DNA from: JBDKGV01 sp039798005
GTDB lineage: Bacteria > Fibrobacterota > Fibrobacteria > UBA5070
DNA length: 23,136 bases
Assembly (NCBI GenBank): GCA_039798005.1
Contig: JBDKGV010000021.1
Span: forward strand, 1-23,136
Reading direction: 5' to 3'
Under the pieces are notes generated by a model. It was not told where the DNA came from, did not search any database, and worked only from the letters and a program-made list of their open reading frames with translations. Shown here piece after piece: positions 1-6,676 of this stretch. Position 1 is the stretch's first letter. Each line of letters begins with the position of its first letter. The translations under genes and the position numbers were made by a program.

Positions 1-68
1 CCACCCGCAACCTGTTCTGATGCGCAGCCAGCAAGCAGCAGCATGCCGCTGATCCAGCGGGTGTTCAC
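1..68 (-). CDS. Lipoprotein, N-terminal fragment cut by the window edge
   Basis: Only the first 22 codons are inside the window. A GTG start at 68 overlaps the TGA stop of the upstream TIGR02147 gene in the four bases GTGA, which implies translational coupling. The peptide begins MNTRWISG and continues into MLLLAGCAS. This is a positively charged n-region, a short hydrophobic stretch and a lipobox ending in Cys15, so the product should be an exported lipoprotein. The residues after the Cys resemble those of the complete lipoprotein at 8387-9982 (CASEQVAGG against CAEGTSVAGS), which occupies the same place relative to the other TIGR02147 gene. A paralogous DUF2341/LamG-type lipoprotein is therefore a reasonable guess, but the rest of the gene is not visible. 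An in-frame ATG at 44 would leave no charged n-region and is less likely. Confidence 0.6.
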   Translation of the reverse strand, partial: MNTRWISGMLLLAGCASEQVAG

Positions 69-904
69 GCCTTGGCTCCGAAGCGACGGGAAACGGGAAA
101 GATCTGGAGGGCGACCTGCCAGACCCGGTCCACCTCCGGATCGGAGGCGGCAAGTCCCAGACAGCGCTGGGCGGCCTCTCCCAGGATCTCCACCGACTGC
201 CGGTAGGAGGTTTCGCTCATGGCCAGCAGCAGGCAGGTCGTGCTGCGTTCCTCCAGGGGATGGCGCAACAGCGATTCCATGCCGCGCCGCAGGATCTCTT
301 CTCGACTCAACCGTTTGGTGTGGGAGGGCAGCCGATCCACGTTCAGGATCGGTGACGAGGTGTGGAAGGTGCCGTCGACTTCGCGCGTGAGAAGACCCAG
401 TTCCACCAGCGTCTCGACAGCCTCCTTCGCCTCCTCGGGGTGGATGGGCGGATCGAGCATGTCCGAAAGCTTGCTCCAATCCCCGTGCCATGGCGCCCAT
501 ACGGCAAGCTGCCGCACCACCGGGTAGTACCACTTGCCGTAGTAGCGGGATTGCTTGCCTTCGAGACGCTTGCGACGGTGCACGGCACGCAGCGATTCGA
601 AGCGTCCCCAAGCCTTGGTGCGCGTCTCCTCGGTGAGTCCGATGGAGGCTTCGACGAGGCAAAGAAACGCCTTGGCCTTCTCTCCGCGCAAGCCCAAGGC
701 CTCCGCGACCTTGGCCGCCGACTCGGAGGTGAGGTTGCGGTCCCCTGTGAGCACGCGAGGCAGGAACGTGTGGCTGGAGAAGTCGCACTTGTTCGCCAGC
801 CAACGCAAGGAGAAACCGCGCTTGGTGGTGCGCATCTCCTCGATGGAATCGGCGAGGAACCGTCGATGGTCCTCGTATGCGAACACGTCAAGCATGGTTC
901 TCAT
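65..904 (-). CDS. TIGR02147 family protein (putative regulator), copy 1
   Basis: This 279-residue protein belongs to the TIGR02147 family, a Fibrobacter-type paralogous family of unproven function. Family features visible here are the N-terminal YEDHRRFL segment, a helix-turn-helix-like stretch (residues about 25-70, with SLRWLANKCDFSS and FLPRVLTGDRNLT), a central YYGKWYYPVVRQL motif, and a C-terminal DRVWQVALQIFPVSR motif. No signal peptide or membrane segment is seen, so it should be cytoplasmic. The start is placed at ATG 904 (MRTMLDVF) because homology with the second copy begins there; ATG 895 is an alternative. The same frame stays open to 1351, but that extension would run across the divergent promoter region. 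Its 3' end overlaps a lipoprotein start, and a PL7 lyase is transcribed divergently. A role in controlling these neighbours is inferred. Confidence 0.85.
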   Translation of the reverse strand: MRTMLDVFAYEDHRRFLADSIEEMRTTKRGFSLRWLANKCDFSSHTFLPRVLTGDRNLTSESAAKVAEALGLRGEKAKAFLCLVEASIGLTEETRTKAWGRFESLRAVHRRKRLEGKQSRYYGKWYYPVVRQLAVWAPWHGDWSKLSDMLDPPIHPEEAKEAVETLVELGLLTREVDGTFHTSSPILNVDRLPSHTKRLSREEILRRGMESLLRHPLEERSTTCLLLAMSETSYRQSVEILGEAAQRCLGLAASDPEVDRVWQVALQIFPVSRRFGAKA

Positions 905-1187
905 TGTCCCATATCGATCGGTTTGAATCCACCTCATGAGGAAGATAGGGGCGTTTGAGAACGATGGGTCACGCATGCAGGGAAATCGCCGTCGAACTGG
1001 TCCCTGCAGGGAACGGCTCGTGTGTCCGGGGTGGAAATTTGCCGCCGGCCATTCGAAGCGATGTGGAGTTTTCCTGCGCAAACCGTTGCGCCCTGATGCG
1101 TGCGAGGTGCATGATTTCAGCGGAGCGAGGGTTGCAGTCCTTCCAGGACGGTCATGGGTCGGGAAGATGCAAGGGGAGGGGGGCGGA
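905..1187. promoter_or_regulatory. Divergent intergenic region between TIGR02147 copy 1 and the PL7 gene
   Basis: This 283-base gap separates two divergent genes, so it should hold both promoters and any operator. I could not assign convincing -35/-10 boxes. A purine-rich stretch at about 1171-1184 directly precedes the PL7 ATG at 1188 and is its probable ribosome binding site. Open frames crossing the gap on both strands look like GC-driven extensions of the flanking genes. Confidence 0.4.
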
Positions 1188-2186
1188 ATGAATCCTGTCA
1201 TGGTACTTTTGTTTGCGACATCGACTCTTGTCGGCGTGTGCTCGAGCGCGGCGCTGCCGGTGCCCGCCAAGGTGATCGACTTGTCGAAGTGGCATGAGAC
1301 GCTTCCGATCGATTCCAAAGGGGGAACGGCGGGGACGGCCGACCAGATCAATCAGCCGGAACTGGCCACGTTTCAATCAGATCCGTGGTTCCGAACGGTG
1401 TACGATACCACGGAGAAGGATACCGGGGTTGCTCTCCGAGCGTTCGCTGGAGGTGCCAAGACGAGTTCCAACACCATCTTCTCGCGTTCGGAACTGCGCG
1501 AGCGCAATCCGGACTACTCCAATACGGCGTGGAGCTGGAACGACGGCAAGGTCCATGTCCTGCGGATTCGCGAGTCCATCGCCTTCCTGCCCAAGGTTCA
1601 TCCCCATACCTCCGCCGTCCAGATCCACGACGAATCCGACGACGTCTTCATGCTCAAGGCCGAAGGGACCAATCCCGGGGGGATTTCCACCAAGGCGGTG
1701 TTGAACGCGTACTTCGACAACTCGTCGGTGAAGAGGACGGTCGATGCCGCCTATGAGTTGGGGAAAGCGTTCGATCTGGAGGTCGTGCAACACGGCAGCG
1801 GGATCTCCGTGAGGTACAACGGCAAGCTGGTGGTGGATTCGTTCGCGGCCTTTCCCAAGACCACCCGCAAGGCGAACTACTTCAAGGCGGGCTGCTACAT
1901 TCAGACCAACATCTCCAAGTACGGCGAGGACTCGGCGGCCTTCGCCGAGGTGCGGATCTTCTCGCTTTCGACCACCCATGGCAATCCTGCCACCACGGAT
2001 GTCAAGCCGGGGAGGGTTTTCAGCGGGAGCGCCCCGGTCGACCTTTACTCGTCCGATGGCCGGTTCGAGCGACGGCTCGATCCCGAGCAGCTTCGCCGCC
2101 TGCGCACCTCCGGACTGGAGGGGATTCGTGCCGGAGTGCATTTGCTCAGGAGCTCGGGCATGACCGGTACGGTCGTGGTTCCTTGA
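1188..2186 (+). CDS. Secreted PL7 family polysaccharide (alginate-type) lyase with sorting-like C-terminal tail
   Basis: This 332-residue protein is predicted to cleave uronate-containing polysaccharide by beta-elimination. The three PL7 (alginate lyase 2) signature blocks are present in order: SRSELRE at 99-105, QIH at 145-147, and YFKAGCY at 231-237. The expected catalytic set is therefore R104, Q145, H147 and Y237. Residues 1 to about 20 form a signal peptide (MNPVMVLLFATSTLVG). The ATG at 1188 is chosen because it follows a purine-rich Shine-Dalgarno stretch and begins the signal peptide; the frame is open to 936 but upstream residues look non-coding. The last 55 or so residues (VDLYSSDGR, then GVHLLRSSG and TVVV) resemble a type IX secretion sorting tail. 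Alginate is the best-known PL7 substrate, but the neighbours target land-plant walls, so another polyuronate is possible. A GH26 mannanase follows after 137 bases. Confidence 0.88.
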   Translation: MNPVMVLLFATSTLVGVCSSAALPVPAKVIDLSKWHETLPIDSKGGTAGTADQINQPELATFQSDPWFRTVYDTTEKDTGVALRAFAGGAKTSSNTIFSRSELRERNPDYSNTAWSWNDGKVHVLRIRESIAFLPKVHPHTSAVQIHDESDDVFMLKAEGTNPGGISTKAVLNAYFDNSSVKRTVDAAYELGKAFDLEVVQHGSGISVRYNGKLVVDSFAAFPKTTRKANYFKAGCYIQTNISKYGEDSAAFAEVRIFSLSTTHGNPATTDVKPGRVFSGSAPVDLYSSDGRFERRLDPEQLRRLRTSGLEGIRAGVHLLRSSGMTGTVVVP

Positions 2187-2323
2187 AGCGGGTGGTACCT
2201 GCCTGGAAAACGCGGTGCCTTGAGGGAACAGGACGGTTCTCGAAATGCGAAGCCTCTGGCGGGGCCGCCGGGTGAGAGGGAGATTCCTCCTTGTCGAGGA
2301 CTCACAAAGATCGGAGGGATGCG

Positions 2324-3946
2324 ATGCGCAGTAAATTTTTCATGGCGGCAGTCTGCCTGCTGGGACTCGCACCGGGCGTGTTTGCCGGGGACGTGACGGA
2401 ATTCGAGACGGGAACCCTGGCGGGTACAGCGAAGGTCGCCACGGATCTTGTCGGATATTCCGGGAGCGGCTACGTGGCGGTGGCGGCAACGGGCGGGGCG
2501 CAGGTGTCCGTGCAGGTGGCCAAGGACACGACCTATGCCCTGGTCGTACGCTACCAGTCGCCCTTCGGTCCAAAGGGATTCGATCTGGTGGTGGACGGCG
2601 CCAAAAGCGCAGGGACCTTCCCCTTGGCCACGTCATGGAGCTTGGATACGGTCCTGATCCAGCGTCTGTCGGCCGGTTCCCACACCATCGCGGTGCAGGA
2701 CGGATGGGGATACTACGACTTGGACAACCTGAACTTGGTTGCGATGGGCGGAACGGATTCGGGGGGAACCGGGGGAGGAAGCGGTGGCGGACCGATCGAC
2801 GTCTCGAACGGGATTCCCGACGCGCAGGCCGGGAAGTTCACCGACCTGACGGATCCGAAGGCCACGGTCGAAGCCAAGGGGCTGATGAGGTTCCTCTCCT
2901 CGATCTATGGCAAGCATGTGCTGTCCGGTCATCAGGCATCCTACACCTGGGCGACCGCCGAGGCGGAACTGGTCAAGATCAAGGAATGGACCGGCGAGAC
3001 GCCCGCCACGCGCGGATTCGACTTCATGGACGTGATCAACAGCTGGGGTGCACCTCATGCGGCCAACGCGCTGGAGTGGGGAAAGACCACCGGCGGCATC
3101 GTGCAGATGTGCTGGCACTGGCGGCTGGGAGGACAGTCGTTCAATGACGCTCCGATGCCCGACAACCCGGAGACGGACGCCACCGTCAATGCCGACCTGA
3201 AGAAGCTGGGAGATGAACTGCAGAAGTTCGCCGACGCCAAGCTTCCGATCGTCTGGAGGCCGCTGCACGAGCCTCCCGGCAAGTGGTTCTGGTGGCACAA
3301 CGGTGGAGCCGACCGCTACAAGCGGCTGTGGGTCCACATGTACAAGTATCTGGTGCAGACCCGTGGCCTGCACAATCTGATCTGGGTCTATTCCTCCTCC
3401 GATGGCGGCACGAGCAGCACCGATTGGTATCCGGGCAACGCCTACGTGGACATCATCGGCGTGGACGGGTACGGAGAGAAATGGCAGACCTACTGGAATG
3501 GCCTGTGGTCGATGACCGGTTCGGGCAAGCGCATGCAGGCCATGACGGAGAACAAGAAGTTCCCGCCTTGGACCACCAGCGCTCCGTGGCTGTGGACCTT
3601 GGGGTGGAACAACGAGATCTTCAATGCGCTGGGCAGCGCGGATTTCAAGGGCCACTACAACCATGCGAACACGCTCAATCTCGACGATCTGCCGACATAC
3701 GGCGCCAAGACGACTTGGGATCGGATGATCCCGCACACGGTGGGAATCCGGTCGACGGCAATCATGGCTCCGGCAGGAACTGCCGTGCTCCTGGATCCGC
3801 AGGGACGTGTGGTCCTTTCCGCCCTGGACGCTGCGCAGGTGGGAGCGCTGCGTCGCGGCACCGCTTTGCCCGGTGTCCGCCCGGGGCTTTATCTCCTGCG
3901 TCAAGGCGCCTTGACTTCCCGCGTGGTGGTGGGACGCGGCCATTGA
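2324..3946 (+). CDS. Secreted CBM35-like/GH26 beta-mannanase with sorting-like tail
   Basis: This 540-residue modular enzyme probably hydrolyses beta-1,4-mannan. Residues 1-20 are a signal peptide ending near VFA. Residues about 22-144 are a CBM35-like beta-sandwich (EFETGTLAG, GYSGSGYVAV, YYDLDNLNL). A Gly/Ser/Thr linker follows at about 145-160. Residues about 175-450 are the GH26 barrel, with HVLSGHQ, the acid/base motif WRPLHEP (E316), the YVDIIGVDGYG motif, a likely nucleophile E409 in AMTENK, and the closing LNLDDLP. The last 60 or so residues (AVLLDPQGRVV, GLYLLRQG, RVVV) match the tail found on neighbouring enzymes. ATG 2324 is chosen because GGAGGG lies 5 bases upstream; the ORF itself opens at 2291. 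It lies on the same strand as the PL7 gene 137 bases upstream, and two hairpins follow it. Confidence 0.9.
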   Translation: MRSKFFMAAVCLLGLAPGVFAGDVTEFETGTLAGTAKVATDLVGYSGSGYVAVAATGGAQVSVQVAKDTTYALVVRYQSPFGPKGFDLVVDGAKSAGTFPLATSWSLDTVLIQRLSAGSHTIAVQDGWGYYDLDNLNLVAMGGTDSGGTGGGSGGGPIDVSNGIPDAQAGKFTDLTDPKATVEAKGLMRFLSSIYGKHVLSGHQASYTWATAEAELVKIKEWTGETPATRGFDFMDVINSWGAPHAANALEWGKTTGGIVQMCWHWRLGGQSFNDAPMPDNPETDATVNADLKKLGDELQKFADAKLPIVWRPLHEPPGKWFWWHNGGADRYKRLWVHMYKYLVQTRGLHNLIWVYSSSDGGTSSTDWYPGNAYVDIIGVDGYGEKWQTYWNGLWSMTGSGKRMQAMTENKKFPPWTTSAPWLWTLGWNNEIFNALGSADFKGHYNHANTLNLDDLPTYGAKTTWDRMIPHTVGIRSTAIMAPAGTAVLLDPQGRVVLSALDAAQVGALRRGTALPGVRPGLYLLRQGALTSRVVVGRGH

Positions 3947-3961
3947 GCCGCGGATGGCCGT

Positions 3962-3987
3962 CCTCCATTCTGGTTCCAGAATGGAGG
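3962..3987. repeat. Near-perfect palindrome in the 3' region of GH26
   Basis: CCTCCATTCTGG, a TT spacer and CCAGAATGGAGG form a 12-base inverted repeat starting 15 bases after the GH26 stop. No T-run follows on either strand, so it is a weak intrinsic terminator at best. It may stabilise the mRNA 3' end or act together with the second hairpin at 4040. Confidence 0.6.
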
Positions 3988-4039
3988 CGGTCATTGGATC
4001 GTGCTTCGTGATTTTCGTCCCGGGATTGCAGGCCCAAGG

Positions 4040-4067
4040 ACCCCTCGCAGCTTGCTGCGAGGGGTTT
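4040..4067 (+). terminator. Probable intrinsic terminator between convergent GH26 and expansin-like genes
   Basis: ACCCCTCGCAG (4040-4050) pairs perfectly with CTGCGAGGGGT (4055-4065) around a CTTG loop, giving an 11-base-pair GC-rich stem. The T-run after it on the + strand is short (TTTC). It lies 94 bases after the GH26 stop and 63 bases before the end of the convergent expansin-like gene. Confidence 0.65.
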
Positions 4068-4129
4068 CATCGAATCAGTGGAGGGAGAAACATTCGCAAG
4101 GTGAGCGGCAGGTTCCCGAGCGAACCGGA

Positions 4130-5401
4130 TCAAGGCAGGACCAGTCGGAATTTTCCCGTCTGGTCCTCTGTTTTCCAGAGGGCGATCCAGACCCCTCGCC
4201 CCACCTTGGAGAGATCGGCCTTGCCATGTCGGATTGCCGATCGAACCAGCGAACGGCCCGAGGGCGAGATCAATTCGATCCATCCGGATCCATCCGCATT
4301 GCCAAGGTGCAACAGATGGTTGTTGTCGAGTCGATAGGCGGAAGCACAGGACGTGCCTTGAGATGTCCCGATGGCAGTGGCGGGAGTTCCACCCGTCCCA
4401 GTGATCTTGTCGGCCAAGGTGGCTGGTTTGGAACAGACGCCGCCGCAGGAACCGGGGAATTCAAAGGTCCAGACGCGACCTCCCATGGCCGGTACGTCAT
4501 CGACATCGATGATGCGAACCTTGAACGTCGTTTGCCCGGAATTCGGCAGGATCCACATCTGACCCGCATCGCCTTCCATCCGCGCGTCCTTCCAAATCGT
4601 CCCGTCCCACTGCTGCAATTTGTGGATGCCGTTGGGAAGGTGGGTCACGATCACGCGCATGTAGTGGTTCTTCGAGGCTTCGCTGAAATAGAACCGGGGC
4701 TCACCCCGGTAGCCGGGGGCCGGCATGAATTCCCATGCCACCTTCCGGTTGTTGAAGCCGCTTACATGGTATTCCGCCGCATACGGATTGTTGGGATCAA
4801 CCTTCCCGGTAGGGGATGCCAACGGCGGCAGAAGCTGGCCATCCTTCCGCAACCGGTTCAAGAGGGGGGTATGCAGGTCGAGATGATGCTTCGAATCACG
4901 GCACCACGCGTTGCCGTCGGAGCATTGGTCGAAAACCACCGCATGGACGCTCCCGCCGGTGTGGCCGTCGGTGAACCACCCGGTTCCCCCGCGGCAAAAG
5001 GGCTGGTTCTGCGCTCCGTCATTTTGACCATCGCATTCCTGGCCGAAGGTGATCCTCATCCACCTGCCGCAATTGAGCCCGTTGCGGTAGGTACCCATCT
5101 TCAACGTGTCGGTTCCCGTCAAGGGACGCTTTCCCATGGAACCCGGGGAAGCGTAGTTGCCGGGTGTATCAAAGACGTTCAGCGCAACGTAATGGAAGGG
5201 ATTTCCCTGGCCTGTTGCCGTGTCGAGACCCGCTTCGTTCCAAGCGATTTCATCGGGGACGCCGCAGGCGCCATAGGGATATCCCACCCCGTTGAAGTGC
5301 GTGGCCATGCCTTCGAAGGTCTGTGCACCTGCCCGTGGGGACAAGGCTGCGCAGGCGAAAAGCGCATGGCATGCGACGAAACGCCGCTTCGGAAACATCA
5401 T
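4130..5401 (-). CDS. Secreted expansin-like protein (double-psi beta-barrel plus CBM63-like domain)
   Basis: This 423-residue protein is predicted to loosen cellulose/hemicellulose networks without hydrolysis. After a signal peptide (1-26), GMATHFNG and ACGVP at 31-48 start an expansin-type double-psi barrel. CGRWMRI at 111-117 and VVFDQC with HHLDLHTPL (D158 and D175, at the places of the conserved expansin acids) complete it. Residues about 218-310 fit an expansin D2/CBM63 domain: KVAWEFMPAPGY, then NHYMRVIV, HKLQQW, and FKVRIIDVDD. The barrel is longer than in YoaJ-type expansins, with a Cys-rich insert at about 80-150. The last 60 residues (ELISPSGR, GVWIALW, RLVLP) form a sorting-like tail. 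AAAGGA lies about 7 bases upstream of tandem ATGs at 5401/5398. It follows the unknown gene at 5515-6444 on the same strand. Confidence 0.8.
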   Translation of the reverse strand: MMFPKRRFVACHALFACAALSPRAGAQTFEGMATHFNGVGYPYGACGVPDEIAWNEAGLDTATGQGNPFHYVALNVFDTPGNYASPGSMGKRPLTGTDTLKMGTYRNGLNCGRWMRITFGQECDGQNDGAQNQPFCRGGTGWFTDGHTGGSVHAVVFDQCSDGNAWCRDSKHHLDLHTPLLNRLRKDGQLLPPLASPTGKVDPNNPYAAEYHVSGFNNRKVAWEFMPAPGYRGEPRFYFSEASKNHYMRVIVTHLPNGIHKLQQWDGTIWKDARMEGDAGQMWILPNSGQTTFKVRIIDVDDVPAMGGRVWTFEFPGSCGGVCSKPATLADKITGTGGTPATAIGTSQGTSCASAYRLDNNHLLHLGNADGSGWIELISPSGRSLVRSAIRHGKADLSKVGRGVWIALWKTEDQTGKFRLVLP

Positions 5402-5484
5402 GATCGATTCCTTTGGAAAGGGCGTCGTTCGAGTCCGGCCCGAACGACCCGTGATCGCTGGACGACGGATCGGAAGGAACGGCA

Positions 5485-5507
5485 GTCATCCCCGTGCGGG
5501 GGATGAC
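5485..5507 (-). terminator. Hairpin directly after the unrecognised secreted protein gene
   Basis: GTCATCCCC (5485-5493) pairs with GGGGATGAC (5499-5507) around a 5-base loop, starting 7 bases after the stop codon of the gene at 5515-6444. No clear T-run follows on the - strand. It may attenuate or process the transcript rather than end it before the expansin-like gene. Confidence 0.45.
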
Positions 5508-5514
5508 CTGGACG

Positions 5515-6444
5515 TCAATGCGCCGGCTTGACCGGCATGAGGCGGCCGTGCGCGTCGAAAAGACGGCCGTCGGGCGAAGGGAACGGCACCAGCCCCCGCT
5601 TGACGGCGCGAAGACCCGACGGGTATTTTGACATTTTCTGTCGATTCGACGTTCCGAGAGCCGCCGGCACCTTTCCGAAGGCCATGGCGCGGATGCGAAG
5701 CTCCGCCTCGGTGAGGCCGGACACGTCCGGCGTCACGCTGTTGATGGTGATGTTGGCGCCGGCGATCCTTGCCATGTTCGTCTTCTGGATGCCACAAGGC
5801 AGCTTGGTCGGGGTGGCTTGCAGCAGGTTGCATTTGCTTGCGTTCCCCCATTCGGCGTAATAGCCGCCCTTGTACGAGAAGGTCCGGGTCGCCAGCGCTC
5901 CCGGCTCGACGTCGAACTCCATGGCGCCGACCCACGGAGACGCGACGGGAGTGCCGGCCTTGGTGTCGATCATGTTCTCCGCGTCGTCCTTCAGGGTGAC
6001 CCGTACGCGAAGCGCTTCCGAATGGCGATTCTCCACCTCGATCATCACGCTGTCGCCCCCGGTGCCGGACATGTCGATGAAGAAGGGCTTCTTCGACGCG
6101 TCGCTTCCGAAGCTGACCCCTACCGGGTGGTAGCACTTCTCGTTGTGGGTCTGGATGAAGGAAACGTATCCGATTTCCTCGCCATCCGCGACCCGCTCCA
6201 TGGAGGACTTGAAATACCATTCGTCCTTGGGAATCCAAAAATACACGCCCATCCGGTTGGGGAGGCTCGGTGAGGACAGTTGGCTCATGTCGTCCATGGC
6301 GTACGTGGTGCCGACGTACTTCGTCGCCTGTGATGCTCCTTGGGTCGCTGCTGCGGCCAGACAGAGGACAGTGGTTCGGATCGTCTGCCACCATGCGTTT
6401 CCAAGGTGTCGTGGAAATGGGCCAACGGGTGGGATCTTTTTCAT
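5515..6444 (-). CDS. Secreted protein of unrecognised family, possibly carbohydrate-binding
   Basis: I do not recognise this 309-residue protein. The start at ATG 6444 follows AGGAG at 5-base spacing; the open frame upstream to 6660 runs into the GH62 terminator and is rejected. Residues about 20-39 (TVLCLAAAATQGASQA) give an export signal. Residues 40-265 look like all-beta extracellular sequence: alternating strands, many aromatics (GVYFWIPKDEWYFKS, SYKGGYYAEWG), three cysteines at 104, 205 and 217, and a run at 222-260 that recalls beta-sandwich carbohydrate-binding modules. The C-terminus ends at PDGRLFDAHGRLMPVKPAH, which resembles the first strands of the neighbours' tail domain but stops early. 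Its position beside expansin-like, GH26 and GH62 genes suggests a role at the plant cell wall. No catalytic motif was found. Confidence 0.7.
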   Translation of the reverse strand: MKKIPPVGPFPRHLGNAWWQTIRTTVLCLAAAATQGASQATKYVGTTYAMDDMSQLSSPSLPNRMGVYFWIPKDEWYFKSSMERVADGEEIGYVSFIQTHNEKCYHPVGVSFGSDASKKPFFIDMSGTGGDSVMIEVENRHSEALRVRVTLKDDAENMIDTKAGTPVASPWVGAMEFDVEPGALATRTFSYKGGYYAEWGNASKCNLLQATPTKLPCGIQKTNMARIAGANITINSVTPDVSGLTEAELRIRAMAFGKVPAALGTSNRQKMSKYPSGLRAVKRGLVPFPSPDGRLFDAHGRLMPVKPAH

Positions 6445-6616
6445 GGAAACTCCTGTGGATCGGTGATTGGGAGTCCCTGAGGATATGCGGGAAACATCGT
6501 CTGAAGGCGACATCTCCGGGAGATTGGCGGATCGCTGTTCCCTCGAGACTCCAACCCGATGGCTTCGGCAATGTCGCGACGGGGGGCGCACGGTGATTTG
6601 ACCCGTTGGTCTCGGT

Positions 6617-6653
6617 AAAAAAAATCCCCCCGCAGCACGGCTGCGGGGGGATT
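6617..6653 (-). terminator. Strong intrinsic terminator of the GH62 gene
   Basis: On the - strand AATCCCCCCGCAG pairs perfectly with CTGCGGGGGGATT over 13 base pairs around a 5-base loop, followed by eight T residues (the A-run at 6617-6624 on the + strand). It begins 24 bases after the GH62 stop. This is the clearest terminator in the window. It isolates GH62 from the next gene on the same strand, which starts at 6444. Confidence 0.95.
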
Positions 6654-6676
6654 GGGTCAAGGTTGGCGAGGCCCGA

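Noticed and set aside
936..1187. N-terminal extension of the PL7 open frame
   Set aside because: Arg/Cys-rich non-coding character; the signal peptide and ribosome binding site support ATG 1188.
1188..2186. PL7 protein as a lipoprotein (LVGVC in its signal region)
   Set aside because: The residue before Cys is Val, which does not fit a lipobox; a normal signal peptidase I site is more likely.
2633..3994. 453-residue open frame on the - strand opposite GH26
   Set aside because: Antisense shadow of GH26; no start signals or recognisable motifs.
4001..5506. 501-residue open frame on the + strand across the expansin-like gene
   Set aside because: It starts inside a terminator hairpin region and has no domain; the opposite strand encodes a coherent exported protein.
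6445..6660. N-terminal extension of the unknown secreted protein
   Set aside because: It reads into the GH62 terminator and lacks a ribosome binding site; ATG 6444 has AGGAG and starts the export signal.
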